From Atrichornis clamosus (Eukaryota; Chordata; Aves; Passeriformes; Menuridae): a stretch of DNA of 64,000 bases. The number at the start of each line of letters is the position of its first letter. Position 1 is the stretch's first letter. The notes under the pieces were generated by a model that saw only the letters and a list, made by a program, of their open reading frames with translations, searched no databases and had not been told where the DNA came from. Of this stretch, positions 60,301 to 64,000 are shown piece after piece. The stretch spans positions 1 through 64,000 of the forward strand of contig WBMZ01011803.1 in assembly GCA_013400975.1 (NCBI GenBank), in the 5' to 3' direction. The position numbers and the translations under genes are program-made.

Positions 60301-62052
60301 TTTTAACAATGGCAGTGTTACCAACGGTGCTTTAAAACTTCTTATGAAGTCTTAGAAAATAGTGAGCTAAAAGACATAGTTGGAATCTGATATTTGTTCT
60401 TTTCTTAGCAGAAATACGTTTCTCTCTTTCTGTATTTTTAAGTTGTGCTTCAGTTGTCAAACGAAGTCTGCAGAAAGGAAATAGCAGAAGGGTCATGGTG
60501 ACACTTTCTCTTCTAGAAATTTAGTGTCAAATTCTTATTTTCTGAGCAGGTGTTTGGACAGTTAGGAATCACAGAATATTAATTTCCTGATTATTAATTC
60601 TTAGGAGGAAAAAGCCTTTTACTTTAGCAGTAACAAGTCTGTGACTGCCATTGCACGGGGTTATAGTCACTTCATAGTGCTTTAGAGTTTAGTTCGGTGC
60701 TGCATCACTCTAGACTTTGTAGTATCTTTTGTGGTTTTCTAGCAGAGGAAGCAAACTGTGGAAGCGTTACTGTGCTTCTCCATGACACAGAGGAAAGGAT
60801 TTCAGAAGGGAATGAAATGATCCTGAAGTTTCATATGATCCATTTAATCCACTGCAAGTTTATGATTTCACAAGTTCGTATTTGATGGTAGACAGAATTG
60901 AATAGGCCTCTTAGTTATTTGTACAACAAAACCAGCTGGAAAACTAGCACAACATGGTGATGTTCCACAAGGATTTGTCTAGGTCCTGTCTGTGCTTCTC
61001 CATGTCAAAAGCACTGAGATTTTATTGGTCTGTGGTACCCTCAGTTATTTAATTTCTTAAAATCTTCTCTGTAAAGTTTTAAAGTGTAGGTGCTTTCCCT
61101 TGCAGCTTCTTTAAAAATTCCGTATAGATATGGTAACTTAATGTATCATGAAATATAAAGACCTCTGAATTCAGACAGCTTGTGCTTAAACATTTAGCAA
61201 ATAATGGTGTGTGAAATTAGAAGCAGGCTTCATTTACTGCTTTTTATATTCCTCTGATGTTTATTTCAGTTGTTACCTTGGAGTTTAGTGGGATGCAAAG
61301 CAGAAGCAGAGGGACAAACAGCTTCACTTTCACCACATTCTGTGCACAAGCTGGCAGTCCAGTGACAGGTGATCTATAGACTGTTGACCTGAAAAAGTCA
61401 GAATTTCACTCACACAGTGCACAGGGAGGTTTAGAACTGTTTAACTGCCCTATGTTAAAACTGGGGGATGCTGAAGCACTTAATTGGTTACACTACACCA
61501 CAGTCAGTGTTTAGACCCAAGTTTTAAGCCTTTGAAAGCTGATGTAAACAATGAAGCTGGTAATGGTTTCTCTGCTATGGAAAAGTATGACTGTAAAACA
61601 TCTGATGAACAGCTGGTTATGTCCTTCAGCTGGCTAAGTGTAAATAAAACACTTCTTTTATAGCTTAGTGTTGAATCTGTGCTAGAATGGATCTGTGCAG
61701 TGGCTACAAATGGGGAAGAAAGGCACAGGATCAGGAGTGAACAACTTGTGTCGATCCCATGATCTGGAGGAAGCAATCTTCATCATGGGAGAGGTTTATT
61801 AATTCAGAAGAGATGTCGATGAAAAAGCATTCTTCACTTGCAACTGTAGCTCCTCCAGAGCAAGGCTGATTGTTGAGGCCATTATTTGCATTAACACTCG
61901 TGGAATCTCTTAAGTTCTGTCCCTGGTCAGTGGCTGCACCTGGGTAGTAGTGTTCTGTTCTGGTTCTCTTGCAGAACTTGATGGGATCAGTGAATGTGGA
62001 GTTGCTGTAAAGACCCATTTGCTTGTTTTTAAGAGACCGTTACTACGGAGAT

Positions 62053-62132
62053 TAATAACATACAAAATACATAAATACATATACATAAATTACATATACA
62101 TTAATAATAACATATGAAATACATAAATAAAA
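62053..62132. repeat. AT-rich imperfect tandem repeat (ACATAAAT type)
   Basis: Units resembling 'aatacataaatacatataca' recur, and the string 'taataacata' followed by 'aaatacataaat' appears twice about 50 bases apart. It is non-coding simple sequence in intron 11. Confidence 0.75.
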
Positions 62133-64000
62133 ATGTAGTAATGCTTTCTGTATGTCAGATAGCAATAACAGAATAGTTGAGCTTTGAAGGATGGAAATGT
62201 GTTCTTTAAAATACAGTTTTGTGTCTGGGGGAGGTGACGATTAAACCAAAACTAAAGAAATACGGGTTTTGTTTGGTTTTTTCCTACCCCTTCTCTGTGG
62301 TGTGGCCAGTCAGTGTTAACATTATTAGTTAATGCTGCAGTTCAAGTTTTACTTTGTATTTTTCATACCACATTCCTGAGTGGTATGCCAGTGTAACTGG
62401 GAAAGGAACAGTGAGCTTCATGAGACTTAAAATGATATTTAAAGCCTCAGGTTTTTGTAGTTTTGTCATTAGCAAGCTAATAGATCAAAGATTTTTCTAG
62501 CAATTCTATTTTATTGCAGTGGAAAACAATATTTTTGGCGAGTAGGCATATTTTGGTTGTATTTTAACTAAATTTTGAATTTTATGGGAAGATCTGTCAT
62601 TCTGAAGAGTACAGAGAGAGCAAGAATAGTGTAGGAGTGTGGGAGCCAGGTCACGTTTTCCTTCTAATGAGAAACCATTCTGCCTTTAATATGCATGGCA
62701 GTAGTTCAGTTCCACCTTTTCTCTTCCTCTTGAAATACTAATTAAAAATAATGTATATTAAAAAGTCATTACCTATATTGTTAGTTTTTGCAGAAGTCTG
62801 CACTATTATTTCTTTTTCTCAATGGGTTGGCTGTAACAAAATGAGTTTTAGAACTAAATTAATGAAATATGTTCCTCACTTTTGAATTCACAGTGTTTTG
62901 AGAACACTCAAATTAATTCCTATGTATGGTGCATGGATTCTGTGTAGAAATAAAGTATAATACTGCTTTTGTACCATTATTATTGCAGATTTAATGATGG
63001 ATGCATAGTGTTCAGCTGTCTGGAATTTTACTTACCATAGACCTACTCACTTGCACTGTGTTGCTGTGTTAAAACACACTCTTTAGCAAAATTCTAATCA
63101 TCAGCAATAACTCTGCGTATCTAGAAAGATCTTTGTTTTAAAAAGGTAATATATTTGAATCCCTCTTCTAACATTTTTGAAAAATTGCTTTAATTGGAAG
63201 ATAAATTTTAAAGAATGTGCTGTTCAATGTGTATTTAGTTTGGCTAAGAGTCTGCCTTTTAAGAGTAGAGAAACAGTCTGAATTTGCTGTAACATAGAAT
63301 ACTGTAATATTATTATTGTAGGCAACTGGTTTTTACTGACACTTTTTAGAGGTTGTTTCCCCACGACTTAGCCAGTGAATTGGAGACACATTCCAGTGTT
63401 GCTGATTTTGCAGAGATGATTTAGCTGAAGTTGCTGGTGAAGGAATTTGGGATGGGTGAGGGTGTAGTCACACAATTTGCTTCTGATGTCTCTGGGAATA
63501 GCAACCTTCAACAGAAATGGGGAAACCAGGTGGCCCTTGGGAGTGGTGTGAGTGGGAGGATCCTGAACCATTGCAGAGTAGTGCAAGTGACTGTGTTTGT
63601 GTCTTCATTTACTGCTTGTGTTTGGAGGTGGAAACAAGGGATATGTTCTTTTTTCAGACTTTTCCCACCATTCCGGAATAATGTTCATTCTGCAGGTGAT
63701 GATGAAATGGTTTAGAAGATCAAAAGGGCAAGCAAGGCTCTGTTTTTGTCTGTAGGAGAGATAATGTGTCCCATCACCTTTACTTTGTTTGCATAACACA
63801 GACTTTCATGACATCTGGTTCAATACTCCATTCAAATTACCTGCTCCAAGTCACTTTAGGCCATTTTATTAATCTCTGTCTTACCCCAGTACTACTGTTA
63901 AGGTCAATTCTTAGAAAGTTAGTGCAGTGTGGCCTGGTTTCATGTGACATAACCAACACTTGTTCTTACTCCAAGGGCCCAACTTGTGTCATTCTTAAAG

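Larger units (their letters stand above)
57295..64000 (+). other. TASP1: TASP1 intron 11, incomplete
   Basis: The intron opens with GTAAGT and no matching next taspase exon appears before the window ends. It is AT-rich with a palindrome at 57350-57370, an A-run near 58696 and an AT-rich repeat at about 62053. A minus-strand open frame at 61731-62018 has a somewhat coding-like composition and is treated as a finding only. Confidence 0.75.

Noticed and set aside
1..64000. Undescribed multi-gene system, CRISPR array, tRNA, rRNA or snoRNA
   Set aside because: Reading the window gave one spliced vertebrate gene, transposon remnants and simple repeats. No regularly spaced repeats or RNA genes were recognised by eye; a covariance-model scan would be needed to exclude small RNAs.

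Overview
The window is a stretch of vertebrate, most likely avian, nuclear DNA holding most of one protein-coding gene on the + strand: TASP1, encoding taspase 1 (threonine aspartase 1). The bird assignment is an inference. It rests on CR1 LINE fragments with the 3' end typical of birds, the compact introns (the human gene is several times longer, from memory), AT-rich introns and a sharp CpG-island promoter. Turtles and crocodilians also carry CR1 and are not excluded.

Layout. Positions 1-1345 are AT-rich 5' flank ending in a degenerate TATA/GATA-type simple-repeat block. A CpG island (about 1345-2150) follows abruptly, with three CCAAT motifs, GC boxes, a non-coding first exon ending at 1700 and two perfect CRE octamers just inside intron 1. 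Ten coding exons follow at 4528-4672, 6356-6423, 7995-8063, 15635-15755, 16875-16959, 22640-22719, 33144-33250, 40097-40216, 41176-41254 and 57184-57294. All junctions are GT-AG, the phases match, and the exons join into 328 codons without a stop. The catalytic threonine falls at residue 234, the same number as in human. The C-terminal part (about 90 residues) and the 3' UTR lie beyond position 64000, so the gene is partial here.

The introns contain CR1 fragments at about 3424, 30722, 38210 (weak), 47202, 47742 and 51797-52985. The last is about 1.2 kb, antisense to TASP1, and keeps a decayed reverse-transcriptase C-terminus. There are also short simple repeats, several near-perfect hairpin palindromes and an assembly scar: an exact 77-bp duplication separated by a single N at 48184.

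I did not find a second gene, an RNA gene, a CRISPR array or an unknown multi-gene system. The most interesting leads are two exon-like blocks inside introns. One is a phase-compatible 114-nt block (49670-49783) that would insert 38 residues into the beta subunit. The other is a 57-nt block (39066-39122) with an in-frame stop just before the catalytic exon (a possible poison exon). A third lead is a spliced upstream ORF whose stop overlaps the TASP1 start codon (AUGA).
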